DNA of 60,000 bases from Symbiodinium natans (GCA_905221605.1 CAJNDS010002200.1:5001-65000); one strand, 5' to 3'. Shown: positions 48,743 through 57,600, counted from the stretch's first letter. The notes: generated by a model from the sequence alone, not told the origin. Translations and numbers: made by a program.

Positions 48743-48854
48743 CTTGGCTGCACTCAGGAGGGTCGCTATAAATTAAACTTTTAGCTGCCTTAATAAGAAA
48801 CCCAGTAAACCCAAAAAAGGTAAGGATCTACAGTTACAGCAAAGTACCACAAAG
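48743..48854. mobile_element. Family H repeat, copy 3
   Basis: CTTGGCTGCACTCAGGAGGG to GCAAAGTACCACAAAG. It lies inside the last intron of the RING gene, next to the acceptor. Confidence 0.9.
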
Positions 48855-49077
48855 GGAGGGAGGGCCAGGGCTGTCGAAAACCAATAGGGTGTAGGGCTTA
48901 GGGGAGGGCTTAGGGGCTACGTAGGAAGGGCTAAGGTGTTATCAGGGGTTTAGGAGGTTAGGGCTTAAGGGCTTAGGCTTCCAGCTCCCAAAAAGGGCCA
49001 GGAAGGCTGGGGCCACCATGGGTGGACTCTTATCAGCTCAAGAGCTGACAACGCAGACACCATGTCATGCTAGGCTG

Positions 49078-49176
49078 CCCAGTAACCTAGGCTTAAAAAG
49101 GGTGGCCTTTTTTTTGCTTAAAGGGGTTTATAAGGGAACCTAAACCCTCCAAAAAGGGAATAAGGGCACTGCTGGG
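49078..49176. mobile_element. Family G element, copy 4
   Basis: AGTAACCTAGGCTTAAAAAG to AAGGGCACTGCTGGGC, 83 nt between GT-AG-like ends on the minus strand. It lies within the large RING-gene intron, so it need not be spliced on its own. Confidence 0.8.
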
Positions 49177-49484
49177 CATCCTGTCGCGCTTCAGCTTCTG
49201 CTGGCACGGTCACGGCTTCAACAGTGGAGAGAACTACCCATGTTCAGGTTGAGCTGAGATCGTGGGCACTTCAGAGAACACGAAGGCGGCGACCATGGGA
49301 AGGAGGAGGCAAAAGGATGGTTGGGGCTTTTTTTGGGGTTGGGGGCTTTGGGGAGAATAGGGGTTTGGATGGGCTGCAGATTGAAGGCTTCACTCTTCCT
49401 TCTTGAACCGGTGCTATGTGTTAGGACGATATGTGTTTGCAACATGAACATGGAAAGGCCAATTTTCAAGAAGATGAATAACCC

Positions 49485-49586
49485 ACATGGGGGGGGGGGA
49501 TACGAAAATAAGGGGACCCCTAATTCAGACCCCCAAATAGTAGGATCCCCTGATAATAAGGACCCCAATAAGCTACCCCCAATATC
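49485..49586. mobile_element. Family C element, copy 4
   Basis: Inverted relative to copies 1-3: ACATGGGGGGGG at left, core CAAATAGTAGGATCCCCTGA, right end AAGCTACCCCCAA. Also inside the RING-gene intron. Confidence 0.8.
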
Positions 49587-49754
49587 GTAAACCCTAAACC
49601 CTAAACCCTAAACCCTGAACCCTGAACCCTAAACCCTAAACCCTGAACCCTAAACCCTGAACCCCTGAACCCCGAGTTCCCCCCTCCAAAGGAAAAGCCG
49701 ACATCTTTCGTAGAGCCCCTAAACCCTAAACCCTAAACCCTAAACAGCATGGCA

Positions 49755-49843
49755 CCTATTGGCCTCTTAAAAGCTACTCCTTAGATTCAATATATAGTAT
49801 GGCTTGTGGGTATCCGATTCCATCATGGACCTACAAGTGGACC
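49755..49843. mobile_element. Family M element, decayed copy
   Basis: GTATCCGATTCCATCATGGA followed by CCTACAAGTGG matches the right arm of copy 1 with several changes. The left arm is barely recognisable. Confidence 0.5.
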
Positions 49844-50017
49844 TTGGGGTGTTTAGCTCAACTACTGAAGTCTGCAGTTTAGGGCTTAGGGTTCAGGGTT
49901 TAGGGTTTGGGGTTTAGGGTTTGGGGTTTGGGGTTTAGGGTTTAGTGTTTGGGGTTTGGGGTTTAGGGTTTGGGGTTTCGGGCTTATGCTGGTCAGCCCT
50001 TGAGCTGTTGCTGCCGC

Positions 50018-50083
50018 CTGTAGGAGTGATACTGGATCTGCGTCCGCATGGTTTCGGCGCAGCCGCTGCAGAGGCACATGTGC
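50018..50083 (-). CDS. RING-finger E3 ligase, middle exon
   Basis: Minus strand: acceptor AAACCCTACAG|G at 50084, supplied by a variant telomere unit, then HMCLCSGCAETMRTQIQYHS Y with Arg codons completed at both ends. Donor CCTACAG|GCGGC is GC-type. HxxCxCxxCA is the signature of the MGRN1/RNF157/LUL RING. The following intron (48729-50017) is 1,289 nt and holds two telomere arrays and families G, C and H. Confidence 0.85.
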
Positions 50084-50086
50084 CTG

Positions 50087-50350
50087 TAGGGTTTAGGGTT
50101 TAGGGTTCAGGGTTCGGGGTTTGGGGTTTTGGGTTTGGGGTGTGGGGTTTGGGGTTTGGGGTTTGGGGGTTGGCGGTTGGTGGTTGGTTTAGGGTTTGGG
50201 GTTTTGGGTTTCGGGTTTCGGGCTTGGGGTTTCGGGTTTGGGGTTGGGGGGAGCTGTGGGTCTTCAGGGTGGAGGAAATTTGGGGTTTGGGCCTGGTGCT
50301 TGGGGGGAATCGGTACTTAGTGTGGTTGGGCTTTGAAAGGGTTTAGGGGT
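50087..50350. repeat. GGGGTTT / TTTAGGG mixed array
   Basis: G-rich variants (TTTGGGG, TTTCGGG) inside the RING-gene intron. Open frames here are LGFGVWG-type read-through. Confidence 0.85.
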
Positions 50351-50860
50351 TATATTTGGGCAAGCCCTAAACCCTGAACCCAAAACCCCTAAACCCTAAG
50401 CCCTAAAACCTAAGCCCTGGACCCCTAGATGGTTTAGGAACCCTTCCTTGAGCTCCTACACCCAGTGCAAAAAACTCCCAAAGCACCTCAAGCCGCAACA
50501 CCAAACCGTAAATCCTAAACCCTAAGCCCCTAACCCCAAACCCTCGACCCTAAACCCTGAATCCTAAACCCTAAACCCTAAACCATTCGACGGGGGTTTC
50601 GGGACGAGGTGTCAGGGCTTTGGGTGAAACTTGGGGAGTTGAGCTTCGGGTCTTCGGACTCTTGGGTGTTTAGGGGTGGCACTTCGGGCTTAACCCTAAA
50701 CTCTAAACCCTAAACCCTAAACTCCTAAACCCTAAACTCCTAAACCCTACACCCTAAACTCCTAAACCCTATCTTGGGGTTCAGGAGTTTAGGGACCTAA
50801 AGACCGACATCCACAACCCATCCGTACCACCTGCAATGATCATGTGCTCAGGGCCCGAGC

Positions 50861-50907
50861 CGGCACGGCAGCACTGCCGTATCTCTGCGCTCAGACATGC
50901 AGATCGC
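50861..50907 (-). CDS. RING-finger E3 ligase, first RING exon
   Basis: Minus strand: acceptor CCCACAAG|G at 50908, then AICMSERRDTAVLPC in whole codons plus CG, donor TGCCG|GCTCGG (GC-type). C-x11-C spacing matches MGRN1/LUL RINGs. The first Cys of the domain must come from an upstream exon that was not found. CG joins G of the next exon to make the Arg before His. The intron (50084-50860) is 777 nt. Confidence 0.85.
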
Positions 50908-51100
50908 CTTGTGGGGGGTTTAGGGTTTAGGGTTTAGGGTTTCGGGTTTAGGGTTTCGGGTTTAGGGTTTCGGGTTTAGGGTTTGAGCAGAGCATGCAGA
51001 GGTGATATGGAAGCATGGAACACGTGGGGGGTTTAGGGTTTAGGGTTTAGGGCTAGGAATCCCTAAACCCCAAAGCCAGGGTATGCGGATTCTGGAACTC

Positions 51101-51187
51101 GGGATGTTCCCCCTTGCAGTAGCACACGATAATCGGGACGACTATAATCCCCATTAACGACTGTTAGTATAAGGGGTCACATCCCAA
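51101..51187. mobile_element. Family A element, copy 4
   Basis: GGGATGTTCCCCCTTGCAGT to AAGGGGTCACATCCCAA. The right end touches the coding island at 51186. Confidence 0.8.
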
Positions 51188-51289
51188 GGTGTGAGAGTTC
51201 AAGAAAGCCTTGCTTCGGAACAGGCACGAAACAAACTGTGACTGGGAGCCAGGCACAGTCTTGGGCTGTGAGGGAGCCGCCTTCACCAC
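51186..51289 (-). CDS. Candidate exon, may belong to the RING gene
   Basis: Minus strand: acceptor CTAAACCAG|G, then VVKAAPSQPKTVPGSQSQFV and SCLFRSKAFLNSHTLG, ending at the family A border, where a GA donor (TTGG|GATGTG) is possible. It lies upstream of the RING exons on the same strand; membership was not proven. Confidence 0.65.
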
Positions 51290-51519
51290 CTGGTTTAGAG
51301 TTTAGGGTTTAGGGTTTAGGGTTTAGGGTTTAGGGTTTAGGGTTTAGGGTTTAGGGCTAGTTGATCTGCCCTAAGCTCTAAGACCTAACCGCTCACAGCG
51401 GCTCGCTCGTCTTTCGTAAACTCTGCTACGCTTCAATGCATAGACCCGAATTTAGGATTGCTTCAAGCTGGCTGGCGGGGCCTGGGTCATAGACATTGAA
51501 ATCCATGCAGCAACGGTTT

Positions 51520-51612
51520 CCTGGTTCATAACCTATGTGTGGGCTACATTGCCTTACATATTGCATTGCAACCTATGTGAGAATTCCCTTGCCGTATATA
51601 TTGCGAGCGTGC
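51520..51612. repeat. Imperfect 60-bp duplication
   Basis: CATAACCTATGTGTGGGCTA, then CATTGCCTTACATATTGCA, is followed by CAACCTATGTGAGAATTCCC then TTGCCGTATATATTGC. No gene seen between 51.36 and 51.70 kb. Confidence 0.6.
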
Positions 51613-51704
51613 ACTGATCATGCACCGTCGCTGCAGCACCAGTTGGTGCACATTCCTGAACCCTAAAACCTAAAACCTAAACCCTAAACCCTAAGCGCCT
51701 CAGC

Positions 51705-51923
51705 CTCCCTTCCGCACGAGTGCCACCTTCTCGCAGGATGCGGCCGGGACGTCATCAGGGTTTAGGGTTTAGGGTTTAGGGTTAGGTCATCAGTCAAGAG
51801 CTTCACGCTCCAATTCTGGAGCTCTTCCTCGGAGCTCTGCGCAGCGAAGAAGCGCAAGCGCACGTCTTGCAAACGATGAGCGCCCCCGTCATAGAGATCA
51901 TCGTCTCGGATGATGGCCGCCCG
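51705..51923 (-). CDS. Coding segment split by a telomere tract with target duplication
   Basis: The minus strand reads RAAIIRDDDLYDGGAHRLQD, VRLRFFAAQSSEELQNWSVK and LLTDD to 51794, then a 27-nt telomere tract, then VPAASCEKVALVRKG. Removing the tract and one of two 8-bp repeats (GTCATCAG, 51751-51758 and 51786-51793) restores a continuous frame. A GC donor (GGGAG|GCTGAG) follows. Possibly an upstream exon of the RING gene. Confidence 0.8.
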
Positions 51924-51924
51924 A

Positions 51925-51995
51925 AGCCCGAAGCCCTAAGCCCTAAGCCCTAAGCCCTATGCCCGAAGTCCTAAGCCCTAAGCCGTAAGCCCTAT

Positions 51996-52029
<34 letters not shown>

Positions 52030-52068
52030 GGCCATAAGCCCGAAGCCCTAAGGCCTACGGCCCAAGCC
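51925..52068. repeat. CCCTAAG / CCGTAAG array
   Basis: CCCTAAG units give way to CCGTAAG and CCATAAG, again a locally amplified variant. Confidence 0.9.
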
Positions 52069-52151
52069 CTCATAGGCCACTCTCTGGGTAATCTGTCGTA
52101 GTAGACTCCCAAAAGTTCACGATGCCAAGCAGGGCTCAGAACTACTGTCGA
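52062..52151 (-). CDS. Candidate exon
   Basis: The minus strand reads STVVLSPAWHRELLGVYYDR LPREWPMRAW and then runs into the CCGTAAG array in frame. No firm acceptor. Confidence 0.5.
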
Positions 52152-52164
52152 GCTTATGATTCAG

Positions 52165-52318
52165 GATTTGGGTCTCAGAACGTGGGCCCCTAAGGGTACC
52201 CCTTGTCTACCCCCCCCCCCCCCCCCCCCCCATGTACCCTATACAAATCAAGGGCGCAGACATCAGAACCCTTTCCAAGAGGTTAGGGACCATACTCAGG
52301 GCCCATGAAACTACCCTC
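52165..52318. mobile_element. Family F element, copy 4
   Basis: GGTCTCAGAACGTGGGCCCC to GGGCCCATGAAACTACC, with a 22-nt C run at 52210-52231 in the middle. Confidence 0.6.
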
Positions 52319-52599
52319 AGAGATCATCCTCCCGAATTCAAGCCCCCAAAGCCCCCAAAGCCCCCAAAGCCCCCAAAGCCCCTAAAACCCCTAAAGCCCC
52401 CCCAAGCCCCCTAAAGCCTCCTAAAGCCCCCTAAAGCCCCTAAAGCCGCAACATTAACACCCCTAAGAACCCCTAAGAACCCCCAAACTTACAAACCCCG
52501 ACACACCTCCAACTCCCAATTCCTAACTTGGGCATCACGCCCAGAACTGCAGGTCTTTTGCGGCCCTTAAGAGCTAGAGTTTCCAATAGCCTTTAAAAT

Positions 52600-52750
52600 A
52601 TGCAAAGCAACAAATAAATACAAATATGTGCTCATAACTAAAACATAAAAACAAACAAGTAAATACATAAATAAATAAATATATGTATATATGTATTTCT
52701 GTATTTATGTATATTTCCATAGATATATGTATGTCTATGTATATCTACAT
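52600..52750. repeat. AT-rich ATGTATATATG-type simple repeat
   Basis: AAATAAATA and TATGTATAT runs, about 80 percent A+T, unlike the surroundings. No coding signal. Confidence 0.85.
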
Positions 52751-52857
52751 ACATCCATAACTTGCAATCTTTGTTCAGGGCGCACCCGCAAAGAGCTGAC
52801 AATTTAGCCTTCCTGACGCGACACCTTAAGCTGCTCGGACCTTACAAGGCTCCCAAA

Positions 52858-53125
52858 ACTACTGTTTGCTCAAGAACCCCTAAACCCTAAACCCTAAACC
52901 CTAAACCCTAAACCCTAAACCCTAAACCCTAAACCCTAAACCCTCAACCCTAAACCCTAAACCCTAAACCCTCAACCCTCAACCCTGAACCAAAAAAATA
53001 CTAATCTTCCCTACAAGGGTAACAAAGGGAATTTACTTTTCCCCCCAAGAAATAACACATTCTCCGCTATAAGGGTAATAAGGGGATTATTCATTTTTTC
53101 TTTTTTGGGGGTTCTGAAGCAAATG
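52858..53125. mobile_element. Family B element, copy 3, expanded by a telomere array
   Basis: ACTGTTTGCTCAAGAACCCC at 52861 runs straight into CCCTAAA repeats (52877-52990). The AT-rich centre follows and the right end is GGGGTTCTGAAGCAAAT. Without the array it is about 150 bp. Confidence 0.75.
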
Positions 53126-53189
53126 CCCTAAACCCTAAACCCTGAACCCTAAACCCTAAACCCCAAACCCCAAACCCTAAACCCTGAAC

Positions 53190-53226
53190 CAATCGGGTCG
53201 CCGCCTTCCCCATCAGCACCAAAGAC
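53190..53226 (-). CDS. Candidate 37-nt exon
   Basis: Minus strand: acceptor GTTTTGGCAG|G, then VFGADGEGGDPI, donor GATTG|GTTCAGGG in a telomere-like unit. Confidence 0.45.
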
Positions 53227-53250
53227 CTGCCAAAACAGGGGTGTGGGAGA

Positions 53251-53499
53251 GGGAACGTTAGTAGGGGAAGAGGGAATGAGGTACCCGAGAGAATCCCTTA
53301 AAGGGTATATATAGGGGCCTGAACCCTAAGCCCTTAGCCCTAAGCCCCTAAACCCTAAACCCTAAACCCTAAACCCTAAACCAAAACCCTAAACCCTAAA
53401 CCCTAAACCCTAAACCCTAAACCCTAAACCCTAAACCCTAAACCCTAAACCCTAAACCCTAAACCCCAACCCTAATTCCCTCATTCCCTACTAAGAACC
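53251..53499. mobile_element. Family N element, copy 2, expanded by a telomere array
   Basis: Left arm CGTTAGTAGGGGAAGAGGGA and right arm TCCCTCATTCCCTACTAAGA match copy 1. About 120 bp of CCCTAAA (53345-53466) lies between. Confidence 0.75.
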
Positions 53500-53586
53500 A
53501 ACCTGTCTCGCCTCCAAACCTTCGGCCCCAAGCCAGAAATGCCGACCCAAAGCCCTAAAGCTTGCAGCCCTTCGCCAAGAAACCCT

Positions 53587-53695
53587 AGGGTTTAGGGTTT
53601 AGGGTTTAGGGTTTAGGGTTTAGGGTTTAGGGTTTAGGGTTTAGGGTTTAGGGTTTAGGGTTTAGGGTTTAGGGTTTAGGGTTTAGGGTTTAGGG
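53587..53695. repeat. TTTAGGG array
   Basis: About 15 perfect units, head-to-head with the array inside family N copy 2. Confidence 0.95.
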
Positions 53696-53775
53696 CCCTG
53701 TGCAAAAGCGTGGACAAGCCGAGCGGAGCGGCAGCGCTTACACAAGACCTTGCAAGCCCGGCGACCTCTTATGAC
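53696..53775. CDS. Possible exon, strand undecided
   Basis: Plus after TTTAG|G: VQKRGQAERSGSAYTRPCKP. Minus: GRRACKVLCKRCRSARLVHA. Either could be real. Confidence 0.35.
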
Positions 53776-54164
53776 ATACCCTGGAACCTGAACCTGAAAA
53801 ACTTACTCCACACCCTACACCCTAAACCCTAGAACTCTAAACCCATAAACCCCTCAAGTCCGAAAACTCCATAAACCCCAGCCTTACACCCTACGGAGCC
53901 CTCCTGGCCCTCAAAAACTGAAACCCCAGACTCCACTAGGTTGCTAGGGTTTAGTGCCAGGGTTTAGGGGATTGGGGAGTAGGAATGTAGGGTTTAGGGT
54001 TTGTAGAGACTTCGGGTTTGGGGATTTAGGGCTGCAAGGGATTTGGGGGTTTGGGGATTTAGGGTTTAGCGACTTGGTTGGGGATGTCGGGTCTAGGGCT
54101 AAGGGCTTCGGGGCTTTGGTGTCTAGGGGTTTCGGAGTTGGGGATAAAGGGGGCTTTGGTGATT

Positions 54165-54336
54165 AGGATTTGGGGCTGGGTGACCATGCATGGTGTGCTG
54201 CCCTGCCCGGAAAAACTCGGTGCTTGGGGGCCTTAGGATGGGCGTTTCCAGTTCAAACAAGCACATGCCCGTAAACTGAGGCTGTGTTGTTTTTGGAATC
54301 AAAACGGTCCGAGCCGAATACCAAATCCCCAAACCC
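54165..54336 (-). CDS. Candidate exon
   Basis: Minus strand: acceptor GGCTTCAG|G, then IWYSARTVLIPKTTQPQFTG, MCLFELETPILRPPSTEFFR and AGQHTMHGHPAP, over 50 open codons. A second frame (DRFDSKNNTASVYGHVLV) is open for the first half. The downstream end is unclear. Confidence 0.6.
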
Positions 54337-54619
54337 TGAAGCCTTTTCCCGAACGATCGTAAAGCTCTCAGTTTTCAAACCTTCAAGTTGTGAGCCCTAA
54401 ACTACCCGGTCTTTGACGTGAGAACCCCGAACCTTCTGGTTGGTGGGGGAGAGCGTTAAGGGCTTAGGGTTTAGGGATTGCGTTAAAAACATGCAGCCCT
54501 AAACCCTAGACCCTAAAACCCTAAAGCCTAAACCAAAAACCCTAAACACTAAACCCTAAACCCTATAGCTAAACCCTAAACCCTAAACCCCAAACCCTAA
54601 ACCCTAAACCCTCTCTTAC

Positions 54620-54722
54620 GGTAGAGCCCCGCAAGCTGGCAGCGTTTCTTTTTGTCTTCGGTCACACCGAATCCAGATTGACCGCGTCCACAGCGCACGG
54701 CTTGCGGCAGAGGTGCACATAC
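54620..54722 (-). CDS. Candidate 103-nt exon
   Basis: Minus strand: acceptor AACTGAG|G at 54723, then VCAPLPQAVRCGRGQSGFGV TEDKKKRCQLAGLY, canonical donor CTACC|GTAAGAG. Strong on both borders. Confidence 0.7.
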
Positions 54723-54731
54723 CTCAGTTAA

Positions 54732-54925
54732 GGGTTTAGGGTTTAAGGGGTTAAGGGGTTAAGGGGTTAAGGGGTTAAGGGGTTAAGGGGTTTAGGGGTT
54801 TAGGGGTTTAGGGGTTTAGGGGTTTAGGGGTTTAGGGTTTAGGATTTAGGGTTTAGAGGTTTCTGGGCACATGTTGGGGTTAGAGTTTAGGGTTTAGGGT
54901 TTAAGGTTTAGGGTTTAGGTTGCTA
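54732..54925. repeat. TTAAGGGG and TTTAGGGG octamer arrays
   Basis: Six TTAAGGGG, then seven TTTAGGGG, then TTTAGGG. Confidence 0.95.
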
Positions 54926-55015
54926 CATCCACGACTAAATTCACAGCCTGTTTTGGGCTTTACGCGTTGTCGGCATGTCCGGGTCTAGAAAGATCATGAG
55001 CCCTGTTGCTTAAAA

Positions 55016-55225
55016 CCCTAAAACCCTAAAACCCTAAACCCTAAACCCCTGCAACCCTAAACAACCCTAAACAACCCTAAACAACCCTAAACAACCCTAA
55101 ACAACCCTAAACAACCCTAAACAACCCTAAACAACCCTAAACAACCCTAAACAACCCTAAACAACCCTAAACAACCCTAAACAACCCTAAACAACCTAAA
55201 CAACCCTAAACAACCCTAAACCCTA
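55016..55225. repeat. AACAACCCTA decamer array
   Basis: About 16 units of ACAACCCTAA, a 10-bp derivative of the 7-bp repeat seen nowhere else here. Confidence 0.95.
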
Positions 55226-55239
55226 AACCGCCTCGGCTG

Positions 55240-55330
55240 CCAAGGGGCGCCCTGGCACAGGGCGCTGTGGCCGCTGGGTCGCCGCGGCTGGCCAGGTCGA
55301 ACCTGGGGCTTGAGAAGGTGGGGTGATGGT
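55240..55330 (-). CDS. Possible Pro/Ala-rich exon
   Basis: The minus strand reads QAPGSTWPAAATQRPQRPVP GRPLAAEA, ending GAGGCG|GTTTAGGG. A second frame is open. Low-complexity GC-rich sequence. Confidence 0.35.
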
Positions 55331-55599
55331 AGAGTTTCGGGTTTAGGGTTTAGGGTTTGGGGCTTGGGGTTTGGGGTTTGGGGTTGGGGGCTTGGGGTTT
55401 GGGGCTTGGGGCTTGGGGTTTGGGATGTGGGCCAATAGTAGGGCTCATGGCGCTTATTGGGTTTGCTGGCTTTGGGCCTAGCTCTCGTGGTTTATGGGAC
55501 TTCTGCGCCTTCTCATGTTTGTAATGCTTGGGAGATTGGGCTTAGGTCTTCGTGTTTTTGGAGCTCATAGCTGTACCCAAAAGCCTAAGCACAAAGCCC

Positions 55600-55850
55600 T
55601 AAGCCTGAGGCCCTAGGGCCTGGGGCCTAAGCCCGAATAATCCCTAAACCCAAGCCCTAAGCCTTAAGCCTTAAGCCCTAAGCCCCAAGCCCCAAGCCCC
55701 AAGCCCCAAGCCCCAAGCCCTAAGCCCTAAACCTAAACCCTAAACCCTAAACCCTAAACCCTAAACCCTAGACCCTAGACCCTAAACCCTAAACCCTAAA
55801 CCCTAAACCCTAAACCCTAACCCCAAACCCTAAACCCTAAAACCTAATTT
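55600..55850. repeat. CCCTAAG, CCCCAAG, CCCTAGA and CCCTAAA arrays
   Basis: Four variants in successive blocks within 250 bp. Confidence 0.9.
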
Positions 55851-56087
55851 AGGACCTAAAACCTAAGCCCTAGTATCAACCCATTTCAGGTTTTGGCTTG
55901 GCAGGGATAAAGGATCAGGGATTCGGGCTCTGGATCTTGTCTTTGTTATACCCCTAGGGCAAGGCCCTAAAGTTTATCTCCCTTATCGGATTCTTCGGTA
56001 ACCTGCCAAAGTAGGTTGGGGTTCTTAAGGTAGGGTTGAAATCTAGGGCTTAGAAAGGGTATCGAATTGGCGCAAGCGGTTTCGTAC

Positions 56088-56217
56088 GCCAGTAGCGGGC
56101 ATCATCAGCGCCTGCCGGAAGCCTTTCATGGTGGGTCCGGCCCTAGCGAGCATCATGAGCACCAGCAGCAAGCCCTTCACGTCAGCCCGACCGAAAGCAT
56201 CATCAAGCAGCGAGAAG
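56088..56217 (-). CDS. Candidate exon following family B copy 4
   Basis: Minus strand: AG acceptor TTATGAAG|C, one base, then FSLLDDAFGRADVKGLLLVL, MMLARAGPTMKGFRQALMMP and ATG, donor GGC|GTACGA. Met/Leu-rich helical. The AG|G choice (GACGTGAAG|G) would shorten it. Confidence 0.65.
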
Positions 56218-56225
56218 CTTCATAA

Positions 56226-56341
56226 CTACTATTTGCTTAAGAACCCCAAAAGAATAAAAATAGTAATCCCTGTGTTACCCTTAGTAAGGAAGAACCTTTA
56301 TTTTGATGTTTATTTTTTGGGGGATCTTAAGCAATTCGTAG
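56226..56341. mobile_element. Family B element, copy 4, possibly a GA-AG intron
   Basis: ACTACTATTTGCTTAAGAAC to GATCTTAAGCAATTCGTAG. On the minus strand, splicing at TCTAC|GAATTG and ATGAAG|C (56218-56337, 120 nt) joins the two neighbouring islands in phase. Confidence 0.8.
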
Positions 56342-56378
56342 ATAAGGGAGGGTCTGGCCCCAGCAGCGCCGCGAGTCC
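56338..56378 (-). CDS. Candidate 41-nt exon
   Basis: Minus strand: acceptor TGTTTCAG|G, then GLAALLGPDPPLS plus AC. It joins FSLLDDAFGRAD in phase if family B is removed as a GA-AG intron. Confidence 0.55.
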
Positions 56379-56584
56379 CTGAAACAAATTGTGGCTGCGA
56401 GCATCGAAGGCCTAAACACGAAACTCCTTCTCTACCCCCAAAAAGCCCTACAATTAAACCCCCAAAAACCCTTAAACCACAGACCCAAATCTAAACCCTA
56501 AACCCTGAACCGTAAAAGCCCCTAAACCCTAAACCCTGAACCCTGAACCCTAATTCCCTCAACCCTACAACCCCTAAACCCTAA

Positions 56585-56661
56585 CCCCCTAAAGCCATGA
56601 CCCCCTTGGCCTCGGCCCCCGGCAGAAGCCCTTTTGGCTCTGAAACTTGACTGGTGTCCAC
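56585..56661 (-). CDS. Candidate exon
   Basis: Minus strand: acceptor ATTGCTCAG|G, then VDTSQVSEPKGLLPGAEAKG VMALG, ending at a GTTAGGG unit. Confidence 0.65.
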
Positions 56662-56721
56662 CTGAGCAATCGGTTTAGGGTTTAGGGTTTAGGGTTCAGG
56701 GTGCAGGGTTTAGGGCAATCA

Positions 56722-56833
56722 CTTGGCGGCACTTAGTAGGGTAGCTATGAATTAAACTTCTAGATGGCCTTATTAAGAAACCCAATAAACCCAAAAGGCC
56801 AAGGATCTAAAGTTACAATAAAGCACTACAGAG
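56722..56833. mobile_element. Family H repeat, copy 4
   Basis: CTTGGCGGCACTTAGTAGGG to AATAAAGCACTACAGAG. The central AAGAAACCCAATAAACCC is unchanged. Confidence 0.85.
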
Positions 56834-56914
56834 AATCACAGGGCTTCGGGTTCTGTTTAGGGTTCAGGGTTCAGGAAACAGGATTTAGGGTTTAGGGTTA
56901 AGGGCTTCGGGTTC

Positions 56915-56998
56915 CCAGTAGGGTTTAGGGTTTAGGGTTTAGGGTTTAGGGTTTAGGGTTTAGGGTTTAGGGTTTAGGGTTTAGGGTTTAGGGCTTGG
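56915..56998. repeat. TTTAGGG array
   Basis: About 11 G-rich units. Confidence 0.95.
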
Positions 56999-57227
56999 GG
57001 TTGATTGGGACTTTGGGATTCGGGTTGAGGGTTTGGTGTCTGGCTGGCTTTGGCAATTTAGCTTTTTGAGTTTAGGGTTTAGGGTTGAGGGTTTGCGGTT
57101 TAGGGGACCGGAAACGCGTTCCCTAGAGATTTAATCAGGGCGCCCGACTTTGGGGGGTTTAAGGTTTAGGGTTTAGGGTTTAGGGCTTGGAAAAGCCTCA
57201 AGGGTATGGGGTCTAGCTCTCCTCCAC

Positions 57228-57281
57228 CTGTCTGCGATTTTGAGCAGAAACCGGAGTACTTTAGTCGCAAACGCCTTGGCC
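57228..57281 (-). CDS. Candidate 54-nt exon
   Basis: Minus strand: acceptor CGCCATAAG|G, then AKAFATKVLRFLLKIAD, donor GACAG|GTGGAG. A 20-nt poly(C) on the coding strand lies just upstream of the acceptor. Confidence 0.65.
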
Positions 57282-57362
57282 CTTATGGCGGGCGAGGGGG
57301 GGGGGGGGGGGGGGGGGATCGATGCTAGGCATTGTCCCGACACCCCAAGCCCTCGACCGGTC

Positions 57363-57600
57363 AAACCCTAAACCCTAAAACCCTAAAACCATAAAACCCT
57401 GAAACCCTGAAACCCTGAAACCCGAAACCCTGAAACCCTAAAACCCTAAAACCCTAAAACCCTCAAACCCTCAAACCCTCAAACCCTCAAACCCTCAAAC
57501 CCTCAAACCCTCAAACCCTCAAACCCTCAAATCCTAAAACCCTAAAACCCTAAAACCCCAAAACAATAAAACCTAAACCCCAAACCCCCTAAACTGCCCC
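57363..57600. repeat. CCCTAAAA and CCCTCAAA octamer arrays
   Basis: CCCTGAAA, CCCTAAAA and about ten CCCTCAAA units in blocks. Confidence 0.95.

Noticed and set aside
48748-48870. Family H as a small intron feeding SLCAKLRSARCPIC
   Set aside because: The better acceptor CGCCAG|G gives the standard RING spacing when joined to the 50.0 kb exon, so family H is just intron content.
49065-49215. Minus-strand exons TVPAEAEARQDAQ and LLGSLA joined across family G
   Set aside because: They look convincing and join in phase, but lie inside the intron between two well-supported RING exons. Kept as a warning that short natural-looking peptides occur by chance.
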